Shown here: in pieces, positions 7,162 to 14,320 of the stretch
Layout: the number at the start of each line of letters is the position of its first letter
Position numbering within the stretch: position 1 is the first letter of the stretch
Notes under the pieces: generated by a model
Databases searched by the model: none
Told to the model about the DNA's origin: nothing
What the model saw: only the letters and a program-made list of their open reading frames with translations
Program-made: the position numbers and the translations under genes
NCBI GenBank assembly: GCA_945897755.1
Contig: CAMDGH010000010.1
Span: 1-46,585, forward strand
Direction: 5' to 3'
Length of the DNA stretch: 46,585 nucleotides
DNA from: Chryseobacterium gleum
Lineage (GTDB): Bacteria > Bacteroidota > Bacteroidia > Flavobacteriales_D > Crocinitomicaceae

Positions 7162-7348
7162 TAAGTACTACTTCTACTTGCATTGAGAATGGAGTTCATT
7201 TAAATTTCATTTGAGATAAAATTTAAAAATAAAATACTGTATTTGAGGTTATTATAAATTTTTATTAAAATTCATTAAAATTTATTGTCACATAATCATA
7301 GTCACACAACTTAAATAAATATTCAACTAATATTTACTTAAAACTTTT

Positions 7349-7570
7349 ATGATTATGAAAACTATTCAAATTAATTCAACAAACAATTTAACTTTTTCAC
7401 TTACCAAAAACCGCATTAAAACAAATCCAAATCCTCAAAAAAAGTCTGGTTTTGATTATGCATTCATTGAAAATGAAAATCACATAAGAGAGTCTTTTAA
7501 TCAATTATTAAAAAAGATTCCTAAGACTTCTGGTATTCTAATTATTTCAACACTTCCCTCTCACCTTTAA
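7349..7570 (+). CDS. Small hypothetical protein, probably cut by an in-frame TAA
   Basis: The 73-residue product (an alternative start is the ATG at 7355) has no recognised family. It starts with a lysine/asparagine-rich segment, then SGFDYAFIENENHIRESFNQ and LLKKIPKTSGILIISTLPSH. After the TAA at 7568-7570 the same frame is open to a TGA at 7709-7711, which suggests an original protein of about 120 residues. No clear promoter; the 187-base spacer upstream is A/T-rich with short direct repeats of ATTAAAATT and two GTCACA copies near 7287-7306. Confidence 0.45.
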   Translation: MIMKTIQINSTNNLTFSLTKNRIKTNPNPQKKSGFDYAFIENENHIRESFNQLLKKIPKTSGILIISTLPSHL

Positions 7571-7711
7571 AAACCTACAACAATTTCATTCATCCGATCC
7601 GATGAAAATTTAAGGGAAACGCTTCGTCTTAAAGGTATCAACTATTTAAAAGATATACTTTCTAGTTACCTAATATCTAAACTTCAGATTCAATTGGCTT
7701 ACGCCGATTGA
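7571..7711 (+). pseudogene. In-frame continuation after TAA (46 codons)
   Basis: Directly after the stop of the 7349 ORF and in the same frame, translation gives KPTTISFIRSDENLRETLRL, then KGINYLKDILSSYL and ISKLQIQLAYAD before a TGA. It looks like a helical protein end. The stop could be a real end and this run a chance opening, but 46 open codons is longer than expected in DNA this AT-rich. The last codons overlap the hairpin at 7685-7716. Confidence 0.4.
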
Positions 7712-7716
7712 ATCTG
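7685..7716 (+). other. Perfect-type hairpin, possible terminator
   Basis: CAGATTCAATTGGC (7685-7698) pairs with GCCGATTGAATCTG (7703-7716), with one G-T pair and a TTAC loop. The TGA ending the extended frame (7709-7711) lies in the right arm, so it is positioned as a terminator overlapping the stop. The T tract expected after it is poor (ATTAAATCTGTTCGTT). Confidence 0.5.
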
Positions 7717-7971
7717 ATTAAATCTGTTCGTTCAAAATCAATCAACTATGGAAAACTCGAAGTATAATATGATTGTTTTCTTAAACAAAGAAGAATTGAT
7801 TTTATACTATGGTTGGGAATCAAAATAGCTATGAAACTACTACTGAAGAAATATCTAGAAAAACGGACCCAATTCATGAAAAAGAATTTGTGCTATCCTA
7901 CCTGAACATTTTATTTATAAACTATTATACAAAATACAATCATTTAAAATTCACCTTTAAAACTAAATAGT
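7717..7971. other. Gene-poor spacer with short open frames
   Basis: Two short ATG-initiated frames are visible. One at 7748-7828 (+) encodes 26 residues (MENSKYNMIVFLNKEELILY, then YGWESK). The other, starting at 7831, encodes a 24-residue lysine/leucine-rich peptide. Neither has family similarity that I can see. They may be gene debris, in line with the decayed look of 7349-7711. Confidence 0.3.
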
Positions 7972-8688
7972 ATGAAACTTTTAACGATAACATTTTTACT
8001 TTTTACACGTTTTTGTTTAATTGGTCAAACAGATAAATCCGTAACCGTAAATATCCGAGACACAAAAAAAATAGAGGCCATTCTCCAATTTTATAAACAG
8101 AAAAGAATACGAGATTCCATCGCAAAAACTGAAAATGAAAGAGCGTTAGAATTGGAAAAAAACCCTTATTATTTTTACTATTACGATGAAACGGCTTACG
8201 ATGATAGTGGACGTTTGCAATCTACTTCATTAGCTCAAATTGATTTTAAAATCAATCCAACGAGAGTAGAATTCGAATTTTTAAAATCAGGGGGCGTTAA
8301 TGTAATATCTACAGATACACTAGGAACTTTTATACCATTTAATTATGCGTTAATAGATACGCTGTATTTAATAAATAATTTAAAGTTCGATAAAAAGTTA
8401 AAATTGGATACTTTGCTAGAAGATGAATTTATTGAATACTTTGGAAAATCTTTTGTCTACTATTTAAAAAATAGTTTGATGATACGACACTTTAATTATA
8501 CCTGTGATGATTTGGTATTAAAAGAAATAGTTGAAGGTATGTTTGAAAATAAAAAACTAAAAAAAGATTTAGTAAGTAAACAGTTGAAACACATTCAAAT
8601 TTGTCTCTACATGCACAAAAACACTAAAAATATAAATATTCTTGTCTCGGTAAAAAAGAAATTTAGACAAAAATATTATTACTTGTAA
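7972..8688 (+). CDS. Hypothetical secreted protein
   Basis: The 238-residue product starts with a signal-peptide-like segment (MKLLTITFLLFTRFCLIGQ, cleavage plausible after G or Q). A charged helix follows (residues 32-62, IEAILQFYKQKRIRDSIAK), then a tyrosine-rich patch (NPYYFYYYDET). Later segments alternate strands and lysine-rich helices; the C terminus is strongly basic (VKKKFRQKYYYL). No family recognised and no catalytic motif seen. It probably acts in the periplasm or at the surface. It is followed 61 bases later by another orphan gene on the same strand, with TTATATAAATATA in the spacer (8735-8747), which faintly resembles the TATA part of the shared leader. Confidence 0.6.
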   Translation: MKLLTITFLLFTRFCLIGQTDKSVTVNIRDTKKIEAILQFYKQKRIRDSIAKTENERALELEKNPYYFYYYDETAYDDSGRLQSTSLAQIDFKINPTRVEFEFLKSGGVNVISTDTLGTFIPFNYALIDTLYLINNLKFDKKLKLDTLLEDEFIEYFGKSFVYYLKNSLMIRHFNYTCDDLVLKEIVEGMFENKKLKKDLVSKQLKHIQICLYMHKNTKNINILVSVKKKFRQKYYYL

Positions 8689-8749
8689 TGACACAAAAGA
8701 GAAACTCCCCCACTTATATAAATATACATCACACTTAATCTAAAATAAT

Positions 8750-9202
8750 ATGGAAAGTTGGAAAAAAAATGTCGAAAATTTACATGCCGAAAATGGAATA
8801 TTTTTGGTTACTGATTGGAATCATCAATTGTTTTTATGGATTTCTGCTTGGAGAAAAGAAATTGAAAAAGAGCAATTGCATATTAAATTTGACAGAAAAG
8901 TAGATTGCTATGTTTTTAAGATCTCAAAATCAATTCATAAACCATTCATTATTAATTTATATTTTGAAGTAGTCGATAATCAACTTGCTTTGAAACTTAA
9001 ATACACACGTCGGTTCCTACTTGAAAAACACATTTACAACATATTCAAACCAGATTCTAACTCAACGGAATTGGATGACTACGAAATAGTGGATGAGGTA
9101 CTATTCAATTACCAAGAACCAATTCTTGAATGTGATTTTGTGTTAAACTATATTACCATTTTATTAAGTAATTATTTAAAAGACTTAAACACTTTTAAGT
9201 GA
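8750..9202 (+). CDS. Hypothetical cytoplasmic protein
   Basis: The 150-residue protein has no signal or membrane segment. Sequence order is a helix with a tryptophan (MESWKKNVENLH), GIFLVTDWNHQLFLWISAWR, two strands (CYVFKISK, FIINLYFEVV), an arginine/lysine-rich segment (KLKYTRRFLLEKH), an acidic stretch (ELDDYEIVDEV), and a C-terminal helix. The size and mixed alpha-beta character would suit an immunity protein or small adaptor, but that is only a guess; no family is recognised. It ends the accessory region. The ATG chosen is the first in frame. Confidence 0.55.
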   Translation: MESWKKNVENLHAENGIFLVTDWNHQLFLWISAWRKEIEKEQLHIKFDRKVDCYVFKISKSIHKPFIINLYFEVVDNQLALKLKYTRRFLLEKHIYNIFKPDSNSTELDDYEIVDEVLFNYQEPILECDFVLNYITILLSNYLKDLNTFK

Positions 9203-9277
9203 TATTTAACTCTTTTAAAATATAATAATCACTAATTAGCCAATGTTTTGAAGATAACAATGAATAATGAATATTAC

Positions 9278-9302
9278 ATAGGCTTGATTGTGAATCACCT
9301 AT
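9278..9302 (+). other. Short bulged hairpin
   Basis: ATAGG (9278-9282) and TGATT (9285-9289) pair with AATCA (9293-9297) and CCTAT (9298-9302), with a two-base CT bulge and a GTG loop. It lies between the last orphan gene and the SDR gene. With no T run after it, the terminator role is weak. Confidence 0.35.
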
Positions 9303-9353
9303 AGAAATAAAAAATAATTATTATAAACAACTATACAAATGTGCTTTAAATTG

Positions 9354-9361
9354 TATTTTTG
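9354..9361 (+). promoter_or_regulatory. Bacteroidota -7 box before the SDR gene
   Basis: TATTTTTG matches TAnnTTTG and lies 27 bases before the ATG at 9389. No TTG is seen at the proper -33 distance, so this is a candidate only. Confidence 0.35.
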
Positions 9362-9388
9362 TTAATTGGGTAATACGGGTTAATACAT

Positions 9389-10183
9389 ATGGATTATTTT
9401 AAAGATAAAATCATCTGGATTATAGGTGCATCTTCAGGAATTGGAGAAGAATTAGCAAAGGCACTTTCTAAAAAGGAAAGTTATCTCATTTTATCATCAA
9501 GAAATAAAACAGCTTTATCTCATTTACGGTTAAAACTTCATCATCCTGAAAGACATATAGAACTCCCCATAGATTTAGAGGAGTCAGATAAATTTCATGA
9601 AGCGTTTGAAACCATAAAAAAAAAATATGGAGGTTTAGATTTAATGTTTAATAATGGAGGTATTTCTCAGCGAGAAGAAGCGATAGATACTGATTTATTA
9701 ATTGATCGAAAAATCATGGAAATCAATTACTTTGGAAATATAGCACTGACTAAGGTGGTTCTACCCTATTTTCATAATCATAAAAAAGGTCACATTATTG
9801 TTACTTCAAGTATTGCAGGTAAATTTGGATTCTTTCAAAGATCAGCATATAGTGCTTCAAAACATGCGCTTCACGGTTATTACGAAAGTATTGCTTTAGA
9901 AGGAATTAAGCACAATCTTACTATAACAATGCTTTGTCCAGGCAAGATAAATACCGAGATATCAACAAATGCACTTCATGGAAATGGTGAAAAGCATATG
10001 ATTATGGATCACAATCAAGAAACAGGAATGCCTGTAGAAAGATGTGTTCAACAAATTCTAAAAGCAGTTTCTAATAAAAAAAGAGAAATTCTAATCGGAA
10101 ATAAGGAAATTTGGATTGTATATATAAAAAGATTTTTTCCTAATTTATTTTGGAAAATCATTCAAAAACAAAAAGCCACTTAG
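9389..10183 (+). CDS. SDR-family oxidoreductase
   Basis: The 264-residue protein is a classical short-chain dehydrogenase/reductase. The nucleotide-binding GASSGIG (residues 13-19), NNGG (residues 88-91), the catalytic serine in TSSIAG (S141) and YSASK (Y154, K158) are all present, with the usual 13-residue spacing from S141 to Y154. SSRN after the second strand hints at NADP(H) preference. The nearest memory match is the DHRS7-like group, which does not define a substrate. The C-terminal part is basic and aromatic (YIKRFFPNLFWKIIQ), possibly membrane-associated. The gene converges on menB with a palindromic terminator between them, and marks the start of core-type content. Confidence 0.9.
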   Translation: MDYFKDKIIWIIGASSGIGEELAKALSKKESYLILSSRNKTALSHLRLKLHHPERHIELPIDLEESDKFHEAFETIKKKYGGLDLMFNNGGISQREEAIDTDLLIDRKIMEINYFGNIALTKVVLPYFHNHKKGHIIVTSSIAGKFGFFQRSAYSASKHALHGYYESIALEGIKHNLTITMLCPGKINTEISTNALHGNGEKHMIMDHNQETGMPVERCVQQILKAVSNKKREILIGNKEIWIVYIKRFFPNLFWKIIQKQKAT

Positions 10184-10197
10184 TAAGTACCTTTTTG
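10169..10197. terminator. Bidirectional terminator between SDR gene and menB
   Basis: CAAAAAG (10169-10175) pairs with CTTTTTG (10191-10197), and ACTTA (10178-10182) with TAAGT (10184-10188), separated by a two-base internal loop. A and T runs are built into the outer arms, so it can serve both converging genes. Confidence 0.6.
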
Positions 10198-10206
10198 AAT
10201 ATTTCA

Positions 10207-11028
10207 TTAAGGAAATTTAGGAAACTGCTGAAAATTCGGTTCTCTTTTTTCTAAAAAAGCATTTTTACCCTCCTGAGCTTCTTCCATGAGATAATACATT
10301 AAAGTAGCATCTCCGGCAAATTCCATCAAACCACGCTGACCATCCAATTCAGCATTTAAACCTCTTTTAATCATTCTCAACGCCATTGGACTTCGCTTTA
10401 GAATTGTATTACACCATTGAACAGTAGTGTCTTCTAATTCATCAAAAGGAACCACTTTGTTAACCATGCCCATTTGTTCAGCTTCCTTCGCTGTATATTG
10501 CTCACATAAAAACCAAATTTCACGTGCTTTTTTCTGCCCAACATGACGTGCTAAATAGCTTGAACCAAATCCCGCATCAAAACTACCCACCTTTGGACCA
10601 GTTTGACCAAACCGAGCATTATCAGATGCTATTGTTAAATCACAAACAACGTGTAAAACATGTCCGCCTCCAATCGCATAGCCATTCACCATCGCAATTA
10701 CAGGTTTAGGAATAGATCTGATTAACTTATGTAAATCTAACACGTTTAGTCTTGGCACACCATCAGTACCGATATAACCGCCTACCCCTTTAACATTTTG
10801 ATCACCTCCAGAACAAAAAGCCTTATCGCCAACTCCAGTTAATATAATCACACCAATATCTTGACTTTCTTGAGCAATATTCATCGCTTCAATCATTTGC
10901 ATATTCGTTTCAGGTCTAAAGGCGTTATAGACTTCTGGACGATTGATTGAAATTTTCGCAATACCATCCAAAGATTCAAATAGAATATCTGAATACGTTT
11001 TAATCGTTTTCCATGGGTACTTACTCAT
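10207..11028 (-). CDS. menB: 1,4-dihydroxy-2-naphthoyl-CoA synthase
   Basis: The 273-residue crotonase-fold enzyme converts o-succinylbenzoyl-CoA to 1,4-dihydroxy-2-naphthoyl-CoA in menaquinone biosynthesis, in the cytoplasm. Visible signatures are RPEVYNAF, the oxyanion-hole region [11 protein letters not shown], the MenB-specific stretch [19 protein letters not shown], then [20 protein letters not shown] and the C-terminal [12 protein letters not shown]. The length is as expected. Menaquinone is the usual respiratory quinone in Bacteroidota. It follows the TonB-like gene by 12 bases on the same strand, so co-transcription is possible although the functions appear unrelated. No other men gene is in the window. 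Confidence 0.97.
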   Translation of the reverse strand: MSKYPWKTIKTYSDILFESLDGIAKISINRPEVYNAFRPETNMQMIEAMNIAQESQDIGVIILTGVGDKAFCSGGDQNVKGVGGYIGTDGVPRLNVLDLHKLIRSIPKPVIAMVNGYAIGGGHVLHVVCDLTIASDNARFGQTGPKVGSFDAGFGSSYLARHVGQKKAREIWFLCEQYTAKEAEQMGMVNKVVPFDELEDTTVQWCNTILKRSPMALRMIKRGLNAELDGQRGLMEFAGDATLMYYLMEEAQEGKNAFLEKREPNFQQFPKFP

Positions 11029-11040
11029 ATAGCTATAGTT

Positions 11041-11814
11041 TTATTGTGACACAAATGTATATTTTATTGTTCCATCCTGAGATGAAGGTGCATTTCCTGA
11101 ATAAGCAAACTTAGACATTCGTGCATATTTTTTTGCCTGTTCAATCATACAGGAGTTAGCTGAAGAGCTTGATCCAGGAATATAAATGACATTTAATACT
11201 TTACCACTTTGATCTACTATTATTTTTAATGTAACAACACCCGAAGAACCCTGACCACAAGTGTATCCTGGATTTCGCACATTCCAATTATCATTCATGT
11301 GAGGACTACGATTCGATAGGCTCCACTCAACCATTACATTTCCTGAAAATACTTTATCGCCTCCTACCTTAGCAGCAACAACATCCTTATTAACTTTAAG
11401 ACCTTCTTTTAATTTCTCTTTTTTCGAAGCAAGTATTTCTTCTCTTTTCACAGATTCTCCAGTTTCACTATAATATTTTTCTTCTAATTCTTTAATTGAC
11501 TTTTCTATATCATCTGTTTTTTTAACAGTTGCTTTATTTTCACTCCAGTCCGTTTTAGATTTTTCTCGATCATCATTTACATCCCGTGAAACATTTTTAA
11601 CCTCGTAGATTTTACTATTAACTTCTATATTCTCTTTTTTAATTTCGATTTCTTGTTTATCGGTAATTAATTCTGCACGATCATCCCAAACATCAATCGA
11701 ATAAACTTGATCGTAAGATTCAACTTGAAGGTACATAAATAGAGCAATATACGTAGCTATTACAGCTAAAATACCATACCTATACTTTTCTAAATAAATA
11801 AAAAATCTATTCAT
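11041..11814 (-). CDS. TonB-like energy transducer protein
   Basis: The 257-residue protein has one N-terminal membrane segment (YGILAVIATYIALFMYLQV, residues 13-31), a long charged linker rich in lysine and glutamate (residues 45-135, probably helical), and a C-terminal domain with GVVTLKIIVDQSGKVLNVIYIPGSS. That strand-turn-strand is typical of TonB/TolA-type C-terminal domains. TonB proteins span the periplasm and couple the proton-motive force to outer-membrane receptors. The two cysteines (GYTCGQG and ANSCMIEQ) could pair. The start codon overlaps the end of the WG-repeat gene by 8 bases, so the two are probably translated from one mRNA. No exbB or exbD is adjacent. Confidence 0.75.
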   Translation of the reverse strand: MNRFFIYLEKYRYGILAVIATYIALFMYLQVESYDQVYSIDVWDDRAELITDKQEIEIKKENIEVNSKIYEVKNVSRDVNDDREKSKTDWSENKATVKKTDDIEKSIKELEEKYYSETGESVKREEILASKKEKLKEGLKVNKDVVAAKVGGDKVFSGNVMVEWSLSNRSPHMNDNWNVRNPGYTCGQGSSGVVTLKIIVDQSGKVLNVIYIPGSSSSANSCMIEQAKKYARMSKFAYSGNAPSSQDGTIKYTFVSQ

Positions 11815-13924
11815 CGATATGTGTTGGTTTAATCATTTTATTGGAGTGAATATTTAAGAAACATAACTCATTATTATAATAAAGCATTAGGTAATTTTCA
11901 TTTAAATGTACAATATTTTTGTAATTTATGTCGGTTATTTTATCACCATCAAGTGAAAACAAACCATTTAATAAACCATCATTCACAATAAAATAAGAAG
12001 GAGGAAAAAACTTAATGCTTTTATAATCAGGTAATATAATCCATTTTGATTTCTCATTTATCACCCCCTGTAAACCATCTTTATCAACTATTGCATATCC
12101 ATTCATAAAACTAGTTGAATAATCATATTTAGGTTCAATCACAATAGACTTATCAAGAAGATTCATAAAACCCCATTTTTTACCTCTATCGAATGCAATT
12201 ATAGAACCTACCTCACCTAAACCATTAAATTCGGGGGGAAGAACGTATTTACCTGTTTTATCAATGATACCTAACTTACCTTTTAAACTTACTTTAGCAT
12301 AACCATTAGAAAAATGACATACTTTTGAATAATTTGGAACAACCTCATATATGTTTTTTATCACCTTGGACCCAACTTCATTTAAATAACCTATTTTATT
12401 ATTTAAAATAAAAATGCTCCTCCCATCAACCAGAGGAGAAATAAACTCATATGTCGGATTAACAACAATAGTCCCATTCAAAGCCTTAATCCCAAAAAGT
12501 ACACTATCACAATAAACCAACAATGTATCAGAATAATAATAAACTTGATTATGTTTTGGCTCTACCAAAAACTGAATAAGAGTATCAATTACTCCTTGTT
12601 TTCCCTTGTAAACCACTTTTGCTTTTCCATTTTCAAAAGGAAAAACATTATCAAAACCTAATGAAGATAACTGCTTACCTTTCAAATCGTAATAATAATA
12701 AAATGAATCTCTAAGACCATAGATTAAACCATGCGAATAAGAACCTAATTCTGAAAACTCAAGTGGTAATATATACTTACCAACCCTATTTATCACACCT
12801 GATTTACCATTTTTTTCAACTATTGCCCTACCATTTTGAAAATCAGTAGCGAAAGTATACTGATATGGGATTGCAATTGAATTTAACTTATCTATATAAC
12901 CATATAGCCCTTTTTTTGAAGCCATTGCCAAGCCCTCTGAAAAATTACTAAGGGATTCAAATTCGGTTTCATATAAAATATTCCCTTTTGAATTAATCCA
13001 ACCAAATAAGGAATCTTTTTTGTACGGAAAAAAATCAGTTTCAATCAATTGAATATCTCTAATCAACTCATCCTTGAAAGGATAATGAGGGAAATCACGT
13101 TTAAAACGATTGATTCTATCATTTGAATAATCAATCATGAAGCTGTAATATAATTTCCTCCAAGCTACATCAATATTTGAAAAATTTGGATGAAATTCAA
13201 TAAATCGTTTATACAACTCAACAGAATCTCCTTTTGTTTCAATTTCAAATATTTTCTCTTGGGCTTTTATGATATATGGACTTTCTGGATTCTTAGATAT
13301 AAAACTCAAATAATCTTTGATTGTACCATTCTTTGTTTCTTCTTTAAACATAACCGATTGATAGGTTAATCCTAGAGAATCTTTATAAATATTAGTCGGA
13401 TAACGCTTCATAATAGAATCGAATGACTTACTAGAAGTCAACTGATTAGCAACTGAAATAACAATCGAATCTCTCATTTTAATTACGAGGTCTATTTCAG
13501 AGGCATAAGGATAGGATTTTATAAATTTATCGTACGATTCAATCTTATTATTAAATTTAAGAAGACTAAATTTTTTAGAAATAATCGCTAAACGTAATTT
13601 ACATATCGAATCATATGTAATTCCGTATTTTAAGTATTTTGCTCTAACATTAAGTGGTTGTCGATAAAAATTATCAATAGATAATTTCACAAAATAAATT
13701 GAAGTGTCTAAATTATGAAAAGGATTATCGTTTCTATAGTGTATTATAGATAAACCAAATGCAGCAGGAACTTTATTTTTAGACAGTTCCTCTGAGAATA
13801 AAGCCTTGGATTTAAAATAATCATATTCTTTTAATGAAGCATAAGCTTGATCAATTTTTGAAGCTAGTGCATTATGCATCATAAAAAATGATAATATGGT
13901 AAGAATAAAATAACTAACCTTCAT
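11807..13924 (-). CDS. Secreted WG-repeat protein
   Basis: The 705-residue protein has a signal peptide (MKVSYFILTILSFFMMHNAL, then ASK). The first 270 or so residues contain a helical region resembling TPR-like segments with repeated SYPYASEIDLV / RYPTNIY / KNPESPYI-like motifs. From about residue 310 there are multiple WG (KWG) repeats such as FGWINSKGNILYETEF, YGYIDKLN, SGVINRVGKYILPLEF, LGIIDKTGKYVLPPEF and WGFMNLLDKSIVIEPKYD, with aromatic/glycine and F..G.A.V signatures. WG repeats are common in Bacteroidota surface or periplasmic proteins of unknown function. A start 13 codons further upstream is open but would place the terminator of rpmE2 inside the coding sequence, so the ATG at 13924 is preferred. 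It precedes and overlaps the TonB-like gene. Confidence 0.85.
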   Translation of the reverse strand: MKVSYFILTILSFFMMHNALASKIDQAYASLKEYDYFKSKALFSEELSKNKVPAAFGLSIIHYRNDNPFHNLDTSIYFVKLSIDNFYRQPLNVRAKYLKYGITYDSICKLRLAIISKKFSLLKFNNKIESYDKFIKSYPYASEIDLVIKMRDSIVISVANQLTSSKSFDSIMKRYPTNIYKDSLGLTYQSVMFKEETKNGTIKDYLSFISKNPESPYIIKAQEKIFEIETKGDSVELYKRFIEFHPNFSNIDVAWRKLYYSFMIDYSNDRINRFKRDFPHYPFKDELIRDIQLIETDFFPYKKDSLFGWINSKGNILYETEFESLSNFSEGLAMASKKGLYGYIDKLNSIAIPYQYTFATDFQNGRAIVEKNGKSGVINRVGKYILPLEFSELGSYSHGLIYGLRDSFYYYYDLKGKQLSSLGFDNVFPFENGKAKVVYKGKQGVIDTLIQFLVEPKHNQVYYYSDTLLVYCDSVLFGIKALNGTIVVNPTYEFISPLVDGRSIFILNNKIGYLNEVGSKVIKNIYEVVPNYSKVCHFSNGYAKVSLKGKLGIIDKTGKYVLPPEFNGLGEVGSIIAFDRGKKWGFMNLLDKSIVIEPKYDYSTSFMNGYAIVDKDGLQGVINEKSKWIILPDYKSIKFFPPSYFIVNDGLLNGLFSLDGDKITDINYKNIVHLNENYLMLYYNNELCFLNIHSNKMIKPTHIDE

Positions 13925-13954
13925 TTTTAAATGATATAAAATTGTCAAAAAAAA

Positions 13955-13971
13955 AGCCCTCAAAGAGGGCT
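13955..13971 (-). terminator. Terminator of rpmE2
   Basis: AGCCCTC and GAGGGCT form a 7-bp stem with an AAA loop; on the minus strand it is followed by nine T (13946-13954). It starts 20 bases after the rpmE2 stop. It is the textbook shape and supports a separate transcript for L31. Confidence 0.85.
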
Positions 13972-13990
13972 GTAATATAAAAACGATATA

Positions 13991-14245
13991 CTATTTAGTA
14001 TGTTTTCCGTATCTAGAGTTAAATTTATCAATACGTCCTGCAGTATCGACAAACTTAACAACACCTGTAAAGAATGGGTGAGATTTATGCGAGATATCTA
14101 ATTTTATTAATGGGTACTCATTACCGTCTTCCCAAGTAATTTTTTCACTTGACGCAGAAGAAGAATGGCAAACAAATGCATAATCATTTGTCATATCTTT
14201 AAATACAACTAATCGGTAATCTTCTGGATGAATATCTTTTCTCAT
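13991..14245 (-). CDS. rpmE2: 50S ribosomal protein L31 type B
   Basis: The 84-residue protein shows the type B L31 pattern MRKDIHPEDYRLVVFKDM, then SHPFFTG and IDKFNSRYGKH. The zinc-binding cysteines of type A L31 are absent; one cysteine remains in FVCHSSS. Type B is the zinc-independent form of the large-subunit protein. It is monocistronic: a TAnnTTTG box lies upstream and a strong terminator directly downstream. Confidence 0.95.
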   Translation of the reverse strand: MRKDIHPEDYRLVVFKDMTNDYAFVCHSSSASSEKITWEDGNEYPLIKLDISHKSHPFFTGVVKFVDTAGRIDKFNSRYGKHTK

Positions 14246-14284
14246 ATCGGGTTATTTAAAATTCAGTTAAATTATAATAGATTG

Positions 14285-14292
14285 CAAATTTA
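14285..14292 (-). promoter_or_regulatory. Bacteroidota -7 box before rpmE2
   Basis: On the minus strand TAAATTTG matches TAnnTTTG, 40 bases before the rpmE2 start. No good -33 TTG is seen at 19-20 bases. Candidate only. Confidence 0.4.
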
Positions 14293-14320
14293 TAAAAAAT
14301 AATTTAATTCATCTCTATTT

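Noticed and set aside
3077-9302. Hairpins with bulges (3077-3113, 7685-7716, 9278-9302) as possible integron attC sites
   Set aside because: I see no R/L box-type GTTRRRY/RYYYAAC pattern and no integrase gene; simple terminators or structured spacers explain them.
11041-11060. GTGTCAC-like match on the minus strand near the end of the TonB-like gene
   Set aside because: It lies in coding sequence (the last codons and stop) with no gene start at the right distance and no TATA..AGATA part.
13925-13963. Upstream extension of the WG-repeat ORF
   Set aside because: It would put the rpmE2 terminator in the coding region and spoil the signal peptide; the ATG at 13924 fits better.
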